Shown here: positions 16,458 to 28,712 of the stretch, in pieces
Position numbering within the stretch: the first letter of the stretch is position 1
Layout: each line of letters begins with the position of its first letter
Assembly (NCBI RefSeq): GCF_003464085.1
Contig: NZ_QSDR01000044.1
Coordinates: forward strand, 1-29,906
Direction: 5' to 3'
DNA from: Clostridium sp. AM58-1XD
GTDB lineage: Bacteria > Bacillota > Clostridia > Lachnospirales > Lachnospiraceae
Length of the DNA: 29,906 nucleotides
Made by a program: the position numbers and the translations under genes
Notes under the pieces: model-generated
Database searches by the model: none
Told to the model about the DNA's origin: nothing
Seen by the model: only the letters and a program-made list of their open reading frames with translations

Positions 16458-16473
16458 AGTGGAAAGTTTTCCA

Positions 16474-16502
16474 TTGAAAATTAGCTGGATTTATTATAGA
16501 AT
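16474..16502 (+). promoter_or_regulatory. Candidate dnaA promoter
   Basis: TTGAAA (16474-16479) and TAGAAT (16497-16502) are 17 bases apart, about 60 bases upstream of the dnaA ATG, and directly downstream of the DnaA-box cluster. DnaA bound there could repress it. Confidence 0.55.
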
Positions 16503-16561
16503 AGATTTAGATTGGGTAAATTTGCGGTTTTATATTTTAATACACTTTTAGGAGAATCGAC

Positions 16562-17932
16562 ATGCTGGAAAAACTACAGGAAAAATGGGAAGAAATATTA
16601 AATTATATGAAAGAGGAGCATGATATTTCTGATGTTTCCTTTAAAACATGGCTCCTTCCCCTAAAATTATATTCACTCGAGAATAATAAGCTATACATAT
16701 TAGTGCCAGATGCTAATTTTTTAGGCTATCTGAAGAAAAAGTACTCCTTCCTCCTTCAGATCACGATCGAAGAAGTCACAGATATAAAATGTGATATTTT
16801 ATTTATTGAAGAAGGGGATATCAAGGAAAAAGAGGCTTCAGAAAGCAAAAAAAACCAGCTGATCCAGACGGCTGAGGTCAGTCAGACTGCAATCCAGAAT
16901 GCCAATTTAAATCCCAGATATACATTTGATACATTTGTGGTTGGCGCCAATAACAATCTGGCCCATGCCGCTTCACTGGCAGTCGCAGAATCTCCTGGTG
17001 AAATATATAATCCTCTTTTCATCTATGGAGGTGTGGGACTTGGAAAAACGCATCTGATGCACTCCATCGCCCATTTTATATTAAAAAATAACCCAAATGC
17101 CAAGATTTTGTATGTAACTTCCGAGAAATTTACCAATGAGCTGATCGATGCGATTCGTAATAAAAATAATATATCCACAACGGAATTTCGGGAAAAATAC
17201 AGAAATAACGACGTTCTTCTCATCGACGATATCCAGTTCATCATTGGCAAGGAAAGTACACAGGAAGAATTTTTCCATACATTCAATGCGTTATACGAAT
17301 CTAAAAAACAGATTATCATATCCTCAGATAAACCTCCAAAGGAGATCGAAACACTGGAAGAACGGCTGCGCTCCAGATTTGAATGGGGCCTGACTGTAGA
17401 TATTCAATCGCCGGATTATGAAACAAGAATGGCGATTCTCCGTAAAAAAGAAGAACTGGAAGGATATAATATTGATAATGAAGTAATTAAATATATTGCA
17501 ACCAATATCAAGTCGAATATCCGTGAATTAGAGGGAGCTCTTACAAAAATAGTCGCCCTTTCCAAACTGGACAAAAAAGAAATCAATCTGGAACTGGCAG
17601 AAGAAGCTCTTAAAGATCTGATATCTCCGAATGAAGCTCATGAAATAACGCCTGAGCTGATTATTCAGCTAGTTGCTGATCATTATGGAATTACCCCCCT
17701 TGATATTGCCTCGCAAAAGAGAAATAAGGAAATCGTTTATCCAAGGCAGATCGTTATGTACCTCTGCCGTCATATGACCGGTGTCTCTCTTCAGCAGATT
17801 GGTAAATTCCTAGGCGGAAGGGATCATACGACCATTATTCATGGAATTGAAAAAGTTGAAACAGACCTTCAGTCTAATTCTTCCCTTCAGAATACTATGG
17901 ATATATTAAAGAAAAAAATTAATCCACAATAA
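16562..17932 (+). CDS. dnaA: Chromosomal replication initiator protein DnaA
   Basis: DnaA binds DnaA boxes and opens oriC for replication. The 456-residue protein has an N-terminal helicase-interaction domain (EKWEEILNYMKEE), a variable linker (about residues 85-115), the AAA+ domain with Walker A GGVGLGKTH at about 156-164 and Walker B LLIDDIQF at about 219-226, and domain IV with the DNA-binding signature LGGRDHTTIIHG. AGGAG lies ten bases upstream of the ATG. DnaA boxes lie on both sides, before and after the gene. No damage is seen. Confidence 0.98.
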   Translation: MLEKLQEKWEEILNYMKEEHDISDVSFKTWLLPLKLYSLENNKLYILVPDANFLGYLKKKYSFLLQITIEEVTDIKCDILFIEEGDIKEKEASESKKNQLIQTAEVSQTAIQNANLNPRYTFDTFVVGANNNLAHAASLAVAESPGEIYNPLFIYGGVGLGKTHLMHSIAHFILKNNPNAKILYVTSEKFTNELIDAIRNKNNISTTEFREKYRNNDVLLIDDIQFIIGKESTQEEFFHTFNALYESKKQIIISSDKPPKEIETLEERLRSRFEWGLTVDIQSPDYETRMAILRKKEELEGYNIDNEVIKYIATNIKSNIRELEGALTKIVALSKLDKKEINLELAEEALKDLISPNEAHEITPELIIQLVADHYGITPLDIASQKRNKEIVYPRQIVMYLCRHMTGVSLQQIGKFLGGRDHTTIIHGIEKVETDLQSNSSLQNTMDILKKKINPQ

Positions 17933-18176
17933 GCTGTGGATGCATCCGTGAATAATTTGTGTACAAGTTTTGATGCTTTTCCATATGTGGACAACCTGAG
18001 ATTTATCCTTAAGTTAAACTACGGTTTTCCACATAGTTATAAGATGCAAAAAACCTTATATTTTAAGGCGTTATAGGGCTTTTACACAAACCCACAGCCC
18101 CTACTACGATTTCTACGAAAATTAATTATATATTTACTTATAAAAGCGCTAGAATACAACAAAGGAGTTATCAACA
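17920..18176. other. oriC: oriC part 2: DnaA boxes and AT-rich region between dnaA and dnaN
   Basis: One-mismatch DnaA boxes are at 17920-17928 (TAATCCACA, plus), 17958-17966 (TTGTACACA, minus, two changes from consensus), 17986-17994 (TTGTCCACA, minus), 18025-18033 (TTTTCCACA, plus) and 18168-18176 (TTATCAACA, plus). A very AT-rich stretch at 18118-18145 between these and dnaN is the likely DNA-unwinding element. This is the usual second half of a bipartite Firmicute origin. The unwinding position is inferred from base composition only. Confidence 0.8.
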
Positions 18177-18179
18177 ATT

Positions 18180-19292
18180 ATGAAGCTGACATTTAAAAAA
18201 GATAACCTGTTAAACGGCCTGAATATTGTTTCTAAAGCAATTCCATCTAAAACAACGATGTCAATCCTGGAATGCATCTTGATAGATGCATCTGCAGGTG
18301 AAATTAAACTGACCGGCAATGATATGGAAATGGGCATCGAAACGAAGGTAGACGGCGAAATTTTGGAAAAAGGCAAAATCGCCCTTGATGCAAAACTTTT
18401 TTATGAAATTATAAGAAAATTATCTGCTGACGATTCTGTTGTTTCGATTGAATCGGATGAAAAATTCAACACAACGATTTCCTGTGAAAATTCTGTATTC
18501 AATATTCAGGGACGGGACGGAGAAGAATTCTCCTACCTTCCATTTATTGAAAGAGATCACTATATATGTCTGTCACAGTTTACTTTGAAAGAAGCGATCA
18601 GGCAGACCATCTTTTCAATTGCGGTAAATGACAGCAATAAAATGATGTCCGGAGAACTGTTTGAAGTTATAGGAAATGAATTAAGAGTCATTTCTCTGGA
18701 TGGACACAGAATTTCTATTCGCAAGATCGTTTTAAAAGATAATTATCAAAATACAAAAGTGATTGTACCAGGAAAGACACTGACTGAGATTAGCAAGATT
18801 TTAAATGGGGATAATGAGAAAGAAGTACTTATTTTCTTCAGTCATAACCACATTCTGTTTGAATTTGACCATACGATTGTTGTTTCCAGACTGATCGAGG
18901 GAGAATATTTCCGAATTGACAATATGCTTTCTAATGACTATGAGACGAAAGTCACTGTAAATAAGAGAGAATTTCTGGATTGTATAGACAGAGCCATGAT
19001 TCTAATCAGGGAAAGCGACAGGAAGCCGATTATTCTGAATGTAGAAGATGAAAAAATCAGCCTGAAGGTAAAATCAGCATTTGGTTCTATGAACGCAGAA
19101 GTTATGATTCATAAAACAGGACAGGATATCATGATCGCATTTAATCCTAAGTTCCTGATCGATGCGCTAAAGGCCATTGATGATGAAAATGTAGATTTAT
19201 ACATGATGAATCCAAAATCCCCGTGCTTTATCAGGGATGAAGAAGGAAAATATATCTATCTGATTCTTCCGGTTAACTTTATAGCAGAGTAA
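18180..19292 (+). CDS. dnaN: DNA polymerase III beta subunit (sliding clamp)
   Basis: DnaN is the ring that holds DNA polymerase III on DNA. The 370-residue protein begins MKLTFKKDNLLNGLNIVSKAI and shows the three repeated clamp domains. SLDGHR near residues 177-182 and the ending YLILPVNF resemble the family's conserved C-terminal LPVR/LPVN region, which helps form the partner-binding pocket. It follows dnaA with the second oriC half between them. AAAGGAG lies 12 bases upstream of the ATG, and one DnaA-box-like site lies between the two. Confidence 0.97.
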   Translation: MKLTFKKDNLLNGLNIVSKAIPSKTTMSILECILIDASAGEIKLTGNDMEMGIETKVDGEILEKGKIALDAKLFYEIIRKLSADDSVVSIESDEKFNTTISCENSVFNIQGRDGEEFSYLPFIERDHYICLSQFTLKEAIRQTIFSIAVNDSNKMMSGELFEVIGNELRVISLDGHRISIRKIVLKDNYQNTKVIVPGKTLTEISKILNGDNEKEVLIFFSHNHILFEFDHTIVVSRLIEGEYFRIDNMLSNDYETKVTVNKREFLDCIDRAMILIRESDRKPIILNVEDEKISLKVKSAFGSMNAEVMIHKTGQDIMIAFNPKFLIDALKAIDDENVDLYMMNPKSPCFIRDEEGKYIYLILPVNFIAE

Positions 19293-19327
19293 ACCGGGCA
19301 GTCCTGAGAAAGCAAGAGGAGAATAAA

Positions 19328-19540
19328 ATGGCAGAAACAGTGAAGCTCAGAGATGAGTATATTAAGCTTGGACAGGCGTTGAAAGCGGCTCATGTGGTAG
19401 ATTCCGGCGTAGATGCAAAATATGCAGTTGAAGAAGGCCTTGTGAAAGTAAATGGGCAGACGGAATACCAGCGTGGCAAAAAATTGAGAGATGGCGATGT
19501 AGTCGAATACGACGGCAAAACCATACGTATAGAGGCATAG
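19328..19540 (+). CDS. yaaA: S4 domain RNA-binding protein YaaA/RlbA
   Basis: This 70-residue protein is a single S4 RNA-binding domain: EYIKLGQALKAAHVV, then AKYAVEEGLVKVNGQ and the RGKKLRDGDVVEYDG stretch. YaaA family members lie between dnaN and recF in most Firmicutes and appear to help ribosome assembly. AGAGGAG lies before the ATG. recF begins 15 bases after its stop, so the two are likely co-translated. Confidence 0.93.
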   Translation: MAETVKLRDEYIKLGQALKAAHVVDSGVDAKYAVEEGLVKVNGQTEYQRGKKLRDGDVVEYDGKTIRIEA

Positions 19541-19555
19541 GAAAAGGCTGCATCC

Positions 19556-22567
<3,012 letters not shown>

Positions 22568-22635
22568 GGATGTACGGGCAGATATCATAAATATAAAAAT
22601 CAGCCTGGGATGAATCCCGGAATGGAGGAAATAGT

Positions 22636-25208
22636 ATGGAACCAAATGTTTTTGATAAGGTTCACGAAATAGATTTAAAGAAAACCATGGAAAAATCATA
22701 TATTGATTATGCCATGAGTGTTATTGCTGCCAGGCGCTGCCTGATGTACGGGATGGTCTGAAACCTGTACAGAGAAGAGTTCTCTTTTCTATGATCGAAC
22801 TGAATAACGGCCCGGATAAGCCGCATCGTAAGTGCGCCCGTATCGTAGGTGATACCATGGGTAAATATCATCCTCACGGAGACAGTTCCATCTATGGTGC
22901 CCTTGTAAATATGGCGCAGAGATGGTCCACGAGATATATGCTGGTAGATGGCCATGGCAACTTCGGTTCCGTCGATGGAGACGGTGCAGCAGCCATGCGT
23001 TACACGGAAGCGCGTTTGAGCAAAATATCGATGGAAATGCTGGCCGATATCAATAAAGATACGGTTGACTTTGTACCAAACTTTGATGAAACGGAAAGAG
23101 AGCCTGTTGTGCTTCCTTCCAGATATCCAAACCTGTTGGCAAACGGTACGTCCGGTATTGCCGTAGGCATGGCGACAAATATTCCTCCTCACAATCTGAG
23201 GGAAATCATTGCAGCCGTTGTACGAATTATTGATAACCGAGTTCTGGAAAACAGGGAAACAGACCTGGAAGAGATCATGGAAATCATAAAAGGACCGGAT
23301 TTCCCGACGGCGGCGACTATTTTAGGCCGCAGAGGAATTGAGGAGTCTTATCGTACGGGCCGGGGAAAAATCAAAGTACGGGCCGTTACCAACATTGAGA
23401 CTCTTCCTAACGGCAAAAGCCAGATTATTGTGACAGAACTTCCATATCTGGTAAATAAAGCACGTTTGATTGAAAAAATCGTAGAACTGGTAAAAGAAAA
23501 GCGTGTGGATGGAATTACGGATATCCGTGATGAATCCAACCGTGAAGGAATCCGCGTCGTTATCGAACTGAGACGTGATGTAAATGCAAATGTCCTTTTA
23601 AACCAGCTTTTAAAACATACACAGCTTCAGGATACATTCGGCGTCATAATGCTGGCGCTCGTTAATAATGAGCCAAAGGTTCTGAATCTTCTTCAGATGC
23701 TGCAGTATTATTTGAAGCATCAGGAAGAGGTTGTAACGAGAAGAACAAAATATGATTTAAACAAAGCAGAAGAGCGCGCTCATATTTTGGAAGGTCTGCT
23801 GATTGCACTGGACCATATCGATGAAGTAATCCGTATTATCCGCGGTTCCAAGAACGTACAGGAGGCAAAAGCTCAGTTGATGGAGAGTTTCGGTCTCAGT
23901 GATCCTCAGGCTCAGGCGATCGTAGATATGCGTCTGAGAGCTTTAACAGGTCTGGAACGGGAGCGGCTTGAAAATGAATATCGCGAGCTTCAGGAGAAAA
24001 TTGCAGAGTTGAAAGCGATCCTTGCAGATGAAAAGCGTCTTCTCGGCGTTATAAAAGAGGAAATCCTTATCATTTCCGAAAAGTATGGAGATGACAGAAG
24101 GACAGCAATCGGATTTGATGATGATATGTCAGATGAAGATTTGATTCCTGATGAAGATACGGTTATTGCACTGACAAATCTGGGCTATATCAAGAGGATG
24201 TCTGTAGATAACTTCAAGAGCCAGAACAGAGGCGGTAAGGGAATCCGCGGCATGCAGACGATAGAAGAAGACTACATTGAGGATCTGTTTATGACGACAG
24301 CTCATCATTATATCATGTTCTTTACGAATACAGGCCGCGTATACAGACTCAAGGCGTATAATATTCCAGAATCCGGCAGGACGGCAAGAGGCACGGCCAT
24401 TGTAAATCTTCTGCAGATGATGCCAGGTGAGAAGGTAACAGCTGTCATTCCAATGAAAGAATATGATGACGAAAAGTATCTTCTTATGGCAACAAAGAGC
24501 GGTATGATTAAGAAGACGCCCATTGTAGAATATGAACATGTAAGAAAAACAGGTCTTCAGGCGATTGTTCTGAAAGAAAATGACGAGCTGATTGAAGTAA
24601 AGGCAACAGATAACGTTCGGGACGTTTTTATGGTTACGAAAAAAGGCATGTGTATCCGCTTCAAGGAAACGGATGTCAGAGTAACGGGAAGAGTTTCCAT
24701 GGGCGTAATCGGTATGAACCTGGATGAAGGCGATGAAGTTGTCGGTATGCAGATTGACAGCCAGGGAGAATACCTCCTTGTCGTGTCAGAAAGAGGCATG
24801 GGAAAGAGGACACTGATCGACGAATTTAAAGTCCAGAAGAGAAGCGGTAAGGGTGTTCTCTGCTATAAGATAATGGAAAAGACAGGTGATCTTGTCGGTG
24901 CTAAGCTCGTTCATGATGACAGGGACATTATGTTAATTACGACAGAGGGAATTATTATCCGTCTGGGAGTAAATGACATATCCATTATCGGAAGAAATAC
25001 ATCAGGAGTGAAATTGATGAATATCCATCAGGACTCCAATATCACGGTTGCCAGTATTGCTAAAGTAAGAGAAAGCAGCAGTGACAGTGATGAGACTGAT
25101 GAAGAAATAGAGCTGCCAAATGAAGCAGTTACGGAAAATGTGGCGATAGAAAATGAGAGTACGGCAGACGAAATAGCTGAAAATGACGATGACAGCAGCA
25201 ATCATTGA
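22636..25208 (+). CDS. gyrA: DNA gyrase subunit A (one-base frameshift)
   Basis: GyrA carries the DNA cleavage-reunion activity. The start at 22636 follows GGAGG and gives MEPNVFDKVHEIDLKKTMEK. The frame breaks at 22733-22734: AGGCGCTG should read AGGGCGCTG, which restores AARALPDVRDGLKPVQRR. The repaired protein has 857 residues. The catalytic tyrosine is in AAAMRYTEARL (about 123). In the quinolone region GKYHPHGDSSIYGAL, Ser is kept at the Ser83 position while the Asp87 position is Gly. The GyrA box is QNRGGKG. The C-terminus ends in an acidic tail, and the last bases overlap the next gene. As an essential gene, it is surely intact in the cell. Confidence 0.97.
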
Positions 25209-25919
25209 TGATCTAGAGGAAGACAGGAATCTATTAAAGCAGTATCTCTTATGCTGCAGCAGTAAACGTAATTTGTATTTGAATATGGAGGAATTCTGTT
25301 CTTCGGAGCAGTTCCTCCAGAAATTTATTCCTGGAAACTATTCTATTATTTTTATCGATATCTATTTGAATAATCATACGCGTGAAGCAGATGGAATGGA
25401 ACTGGCAAGGAAAATAAGGGCTCTGGATCAAACATGTATTATTATATTTTCAACTACAAGCCCTGATTTTGCAATTGAAGGTTATAAAGTTAGAGCAGCT
25501 GGATATTTGCTGAAGCCATATGGATATCAGGATGTAAGTGAATTATTTCATCTTTTGGAAAGTACGGAAGATAAAATAAATTCATTTATTGAAATTAAAG
25601 AAAAGGGAACATGGAGAAGAATTCGAACATCAGATATAATTTATGTCGCCTATTACAATCATTATAACTATATTTATACAAAAACGTATATGTCAAAAAC
25701 ATATCTAAAATTTTCAAAATTGAAGAAATGCTGAAACCTTATCCTTGCTTTTTATGCTGTAACAGGGGAATTATTATAAATATGAACGAGGTCCAGCACA
25801 TAGAAGAAGATGATTTTTTAATGACAAACGGTGAGAGAATCCCAGTTAAAAAAAGAGATAAAAAAATCATTTTGCAGCAGTATTCCGATTATATTTTTAA
25901 TCGCATAGAAAAGGGATAA
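25183..25919 (+). CDS. LytTR-family response regulator (AgrA/VirR type, one-base frameshift)
   Basis: The receiver domain has IIDDLEED at the start (acidic pocket), the phosphoacceptor Asp59 in FIDIYL, and the signalling Lys111 in YLLKPY. The second part ends with a LytTR DNA-binding domain: IYVAYYNHYNYIYTK, then CFLCCNRGIIINMNEV and GERIPVKK. The frame breaks near 25716-25719. A missing A in a run of A (TCAAAATTG) restores FSKIEEMLKPYPCF and a 245-residue protein. It begins inside gyrA, with ATG codons at 25183 and 25189 overlapping the last 26 or 20 bases, which suggests coupled translation. Its partner kinase follows. The target is unknown. Confidence 0.88.
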
Positions 25920-25923
25920 GAAG

Positions 25924-27285
25924 ATGAAAAATCTCGTTCTGAATGTGAATATAGTCATATGGGTAAAATGTGTGATATGGGCAGGCTGGTGTATATTTAA
26001 AAAAGACAGGAGATTTAACAGGACAGGCAGCATATTAATTGCTGCCTTTTATTGCCTGATGATTACGACGTTTTCCATCGTCTGCTTTCGAAATATAAAC
26101 TGGCCGGTTGAAACGATTGGAAGAGAAAGGGCAGTAGTTTCTATTACCACAAGAGTTGTTTCCATTGGTATAGCAAATCTTTTGATTAAAAGATCATTTT
26201 TCCGTATTCTGTTTTATATGACACTCCTGGATGGCTTAAGAGATTTTTTTCTGTATTATGAGTCACTCATTGTACATAATATCCGAGGAATTTCATTTCA
26301 ATCTGTATTATGGTATCTGTCTATTGTTGTTATTCTTTGTTTTACACTTTATTGCGTATATCGATTTACACAGTATTTTGAAAACAGTATAGCGGAGTAT
26401 GAAACGATTAAAGAAGCAAATATATGGAAGTACTTATGGATGATTCCGGCGTTTCTTTCTATTGTTTTTCGTGTTAGTACCGCGCAAAGGTATTATGATT
26501 CCAGGTACTCATTTACAATTGAAAATTTTTTATTTGTCTTTTTGTGGTACAGCGGATCTTTGGCCTGCTATTATACAATTACAAGAATAGTGTATGAACT
26601 GAATCGCATCATTAAGGCAGAGCATGATCTGAATATTGAAAAAGTAAAAACGAAGGCTCTGCAGGAACGAAATGAAATATTTATAGCTGATGAAAAGAAA
26701 ATGAGATGTCTTAGACATGATATACGCCATCACATGAGAATTATGGAACAGATGTCTGAAAATGGAGAATATGATGCGCTTACTTCATATATCCATGATT
26801 ATATTAAGGAATCTGCTTTAGAAGAACAGACGTTATTATGTGAAAACGTATCGGTTGATTCCATAATGGGTTATTATAAATCCGAATCTGAGAAAAATGG
26901 CATAAAAGTTTCGATTAATTTAAATATTCCAAAAATAATAGGTATCAGTGATACCCACCTTACGGTTATTCTTGGAAATCTTATGGAGAATGCGTTGGAG
27001 GCATGCAGGAGACAGGAGAGCGGAGAAAAATTTATTGAGGCCAGAATGGAGATTGTGAAAAACAGCATGCTGGCTGTTATGATTAAGAATTCGTATAATG
27101 GACAGTTAGAAAAGGATAATGAAGGCCGTTATTATTCAGTTAAAGAATCAAACAGAAAACAAATAGGGACAGGAATAATTTCTGTCCAGTCCATTATAAA
27201 AAAATATAATGGAATCTATGAATTTTCAGCGAAAGACAGAGTCTTTAAATCCTGTATTCTGTTAAACTTAAAAAATGAGAACTAG
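25924..27285 (+). CDS. Sensor histidine kinase, AgrC/VirS-like (HPK10)
   Basis: This 453-residue protein has six or seven predicted membrane segments in its first 225 residues, then a coiled region (EKVKTKALQERNEIF) and a kinase domain. The phosphoacceptor is His265 in RCLRHDIRHHMR. The N-box is LMENALEAC with Asn356, and the G-box is GTGIISVQSIIKKYNG at about 415-430. These are hallmarks of peptide-pheromone sensing kinases that pair with LytTR regulators. No agrB or agrD gene lies nearby, so the signal is unknown. It starts two bases after the regulator stop and ends 12 bases before the fumarase start. Confidence 0.92.
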   Translation: MKNLVLNVNIVIWVKCVIWAGWCIFKKDRRFNRTGSILIAAFYCLMITTFSIVCFRNINWPVETIGRERAVVSITTRVVSIGIANLLIKRSFFRILFYMTLLDGLRDFFLYYESLIVHNIRGISFQSVLWYLSIVVILCFTLYCVYRFTQYFENSIAEYETIKEANIWKYLWMIPAFLSIVFRVSTAQRYYDSRYSFTIENFLFVFLWYSGSLACYYTITRIVYELNRIIKAEHDLNIEKVKTKALQERNEIFIADEKKMRCLRHDIRHHMRIMEQMSENGEYDALTSYIHDYIKESALEEQTLLCENVSVDSIMGYYKSESEKNGIKVSINLNIPKIIGISDTHLTVILGNLMENALEACRRQESGEKFIEARMEIVKNSMLAVMIKNSYNGQLEKDNEGRYYSVKESNRKQIGTGIISVQSIIKKYNGIYEFSAKDRVFKSCILLNLKNEN

Positions 27286-27297
27286 GAGGATAAGGGT

Positions 27298-28140
27298 GTG
27301 AGAATAATTGATGTTGCAGAAGTGACACAGGCAATCAGGGATATGTGTATCCAGGCGAACCATTTTCTGTCTGAAGATATGAAAGAGATATTTGAAACGT
27401 CTTCTTGTATGGAAACTTCTCCATTGGGAAAACAGATTTTTGGACAATTGGAAGAAAATTTGAAAATAGCCGGGGAAGAAATGATTCCGATCTGTCAGGA
27501 TACAGGGATGGCGGTCATTTTTATTAAGGTAGGACAGGAGGTACATTTGGAAGGCGGAAATCTTACAGATGCGATTAATGAAGGCGTCAGGCAGGGATAT
27601 AAAGAAGGCTATCTGAGAAAGTCAGTAGTCGGTGACCCATTAAAGAGGGAAAATACAAAAGATAATACACCGGCAGTTATCCATTATGAAATAGTAAGTG
27701 GAGATCATATTGAGATTACAGTGGCTCCGAAAGGATTTGGAAGCGAAAATATGAGCAGAGTATTTATGCTGAAGCCTGCGGACGGAATGGATGGAGTAAA
27801 GAATGCAATATTAACTGCCGTAAAAGATGCTGGTCCCAATGCGTGTCCTCCCATGGTAATTGGGGTAGGAATTGGAGGTACCTTTGAAAAGTGTGCTCTC
27901 ATGGCGAAACATGCCCTTACAAGGAATTTAAAAGAAGAGTCTCAAATAGAGTGGGTAAAGGAATTGGAAAAGGAGATGCTTCTTAAAATAAATAAACTGG
28001 GAATCGGACCGGGGGGAATTGGAGGATCAGTGACAGCAATGGCTGTTAATATAGAGACGTATCCGACTCATATTGCAGGCCTTCCTGTAGCTGTTAATAT
28101 TTGCTGCCATGTTAACCGTCATATACATAGGATTATTTAA
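27298..28140 (+). CDS. Class I fumarate hydratase, alpha subunit (TtdA/FumA N-terminal type)
   Basis: This 280-residue subunit belongs to the iron-sulfur fumarase/tartrate dehydratase family. It has the three cysteines that hold the [4Fe-4S] cluster: Cys66 in PICQDTG, Cys183 in NACPPM and Cys199 in FEKCAL. GIGGTFEKCALMAKHAL and GIGPGGIGGSVTAMAV are strong hallmarks. The enzyme interconverts fumarate and malate; a tartrate dehydratase role cannot be excluded from sequence alone. The start is GTG at 27298 with AGGAGG eight bases upstream, overlapping the kinase stop. The beta subunit follows after 11 bases. Confidence 0.92.
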   Translation: MRIIDVAEVTQAIRDMCIQANHFLSEDMKEIFETSSCMETSPLGKQIFGQLEENLKIAGEEMIPICQDTGMAVIFIKVGQEVHLEGGNLTDAINEGVRQGYKEGYLRKSVVGDPLKRENTKDNTPAVIHYEIVSGDHIEITVAPKGFGSENMSRVFMLKPADGMDGVKNAILTAVKDAGPNACPPMVIGVGIGGTFEKCALMAKHALTRNLKEESQIEWVKELEKEMLLKINKLGIGPGGIGGSVTAMAVNIETYPTHIAGLPVAVNICCHVNRHIHRII

Positions 28141-28151
28141 GGAGATTATTT

Positions 28152-28703
28152 ATGGAGAGACATATTCATGCACCTATTGCAAAGGAAGAGGCAAAAACGT
28201 TAAAGGCAGGAGATTATGTATATATTACGGGAATTATTTATACTGCCAGAGATGCTGCTCATAAACGTATGTGGGAATCAATGGAGAAGGGGGAAGAACT
28301 TCCGTTTGATATCAGGAAAAATATAATCTATTATATGGGTCCATCACCGGCGCGTGAAGGAAGACCAATTGGATCAGCCGGCCCTACTACAGCAAGCCGT
28401 ATGGATAAATATACACCAAAACTTCTCGATCTTGGTCTGGGAGCAATGATCGGAAAAGGTAAAAGAAGTAAAGAAGTAATGGATGCAATTATAAGAAATT
28501 CATCTGTTTATTTTGCCGCAATAGGTGGAGCCGGAGCAATCCTGTCCCAAAGAATTCTTTCATCAGAAGTAATTGCATATGAAGATTTGGGAGCAGAAGC
28601 AATTAGAAAACTGGAAGTAAAGGATTTTCCGGTGATTGTTGTAGCGGATTCCGAAGGGAACAATTTATACGAGACAGCTTTGATAAAATACAGGGAAGAG
28701 TAG
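28152..28703 (+). CDS. Class I fumarate hydratase, beta subunit (TtdB/FumA C-terminal type)
   Basis: This 183-residue subunit completes the two-part fumarase/tartrate dehydratase. The family blocks are present: LKAGDYVYITGIIYTARDAAHKR, then YYMGPSPAREGRPIGSAGPTTASRMD, and MIGKGKRS followed by AAIGGAGAIL. It is about the length expected for the separate C-terminal half. AAGGAG precedes the ATG. Substrate choice between fumarate and tartrate rests on subtle residues. The pair lies on the same strand as the two-component system and follows it closely, so it may share that transcript. Confidence 0.92.
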   Translation: MERHIHAPIAKEEAKTLKAGDYVYITGIIYTARDAAHKRMWESMEKGEELPFDIRKNIIYYMGPSPAREGRPIGSAGPTTASRMDKYTPKLLDLGLGAMIGKGKRSKEVMDAIIRNSSVYFAAIGGAGAILSQRILSSEVIAYEDLGAEAIRKLEVKDFPVIVVADSEGNNLYETALIKYREE

Positions 28704-28712
28704 GAATGAATT

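Noticed and set aside
22791..25208. A truncated GyrA starting at the internal Met 22791
   Set aside because: The missing N-terminal residues are present upstream in the other frame with a good start and ribosome binding site, so a one-base error explains it.
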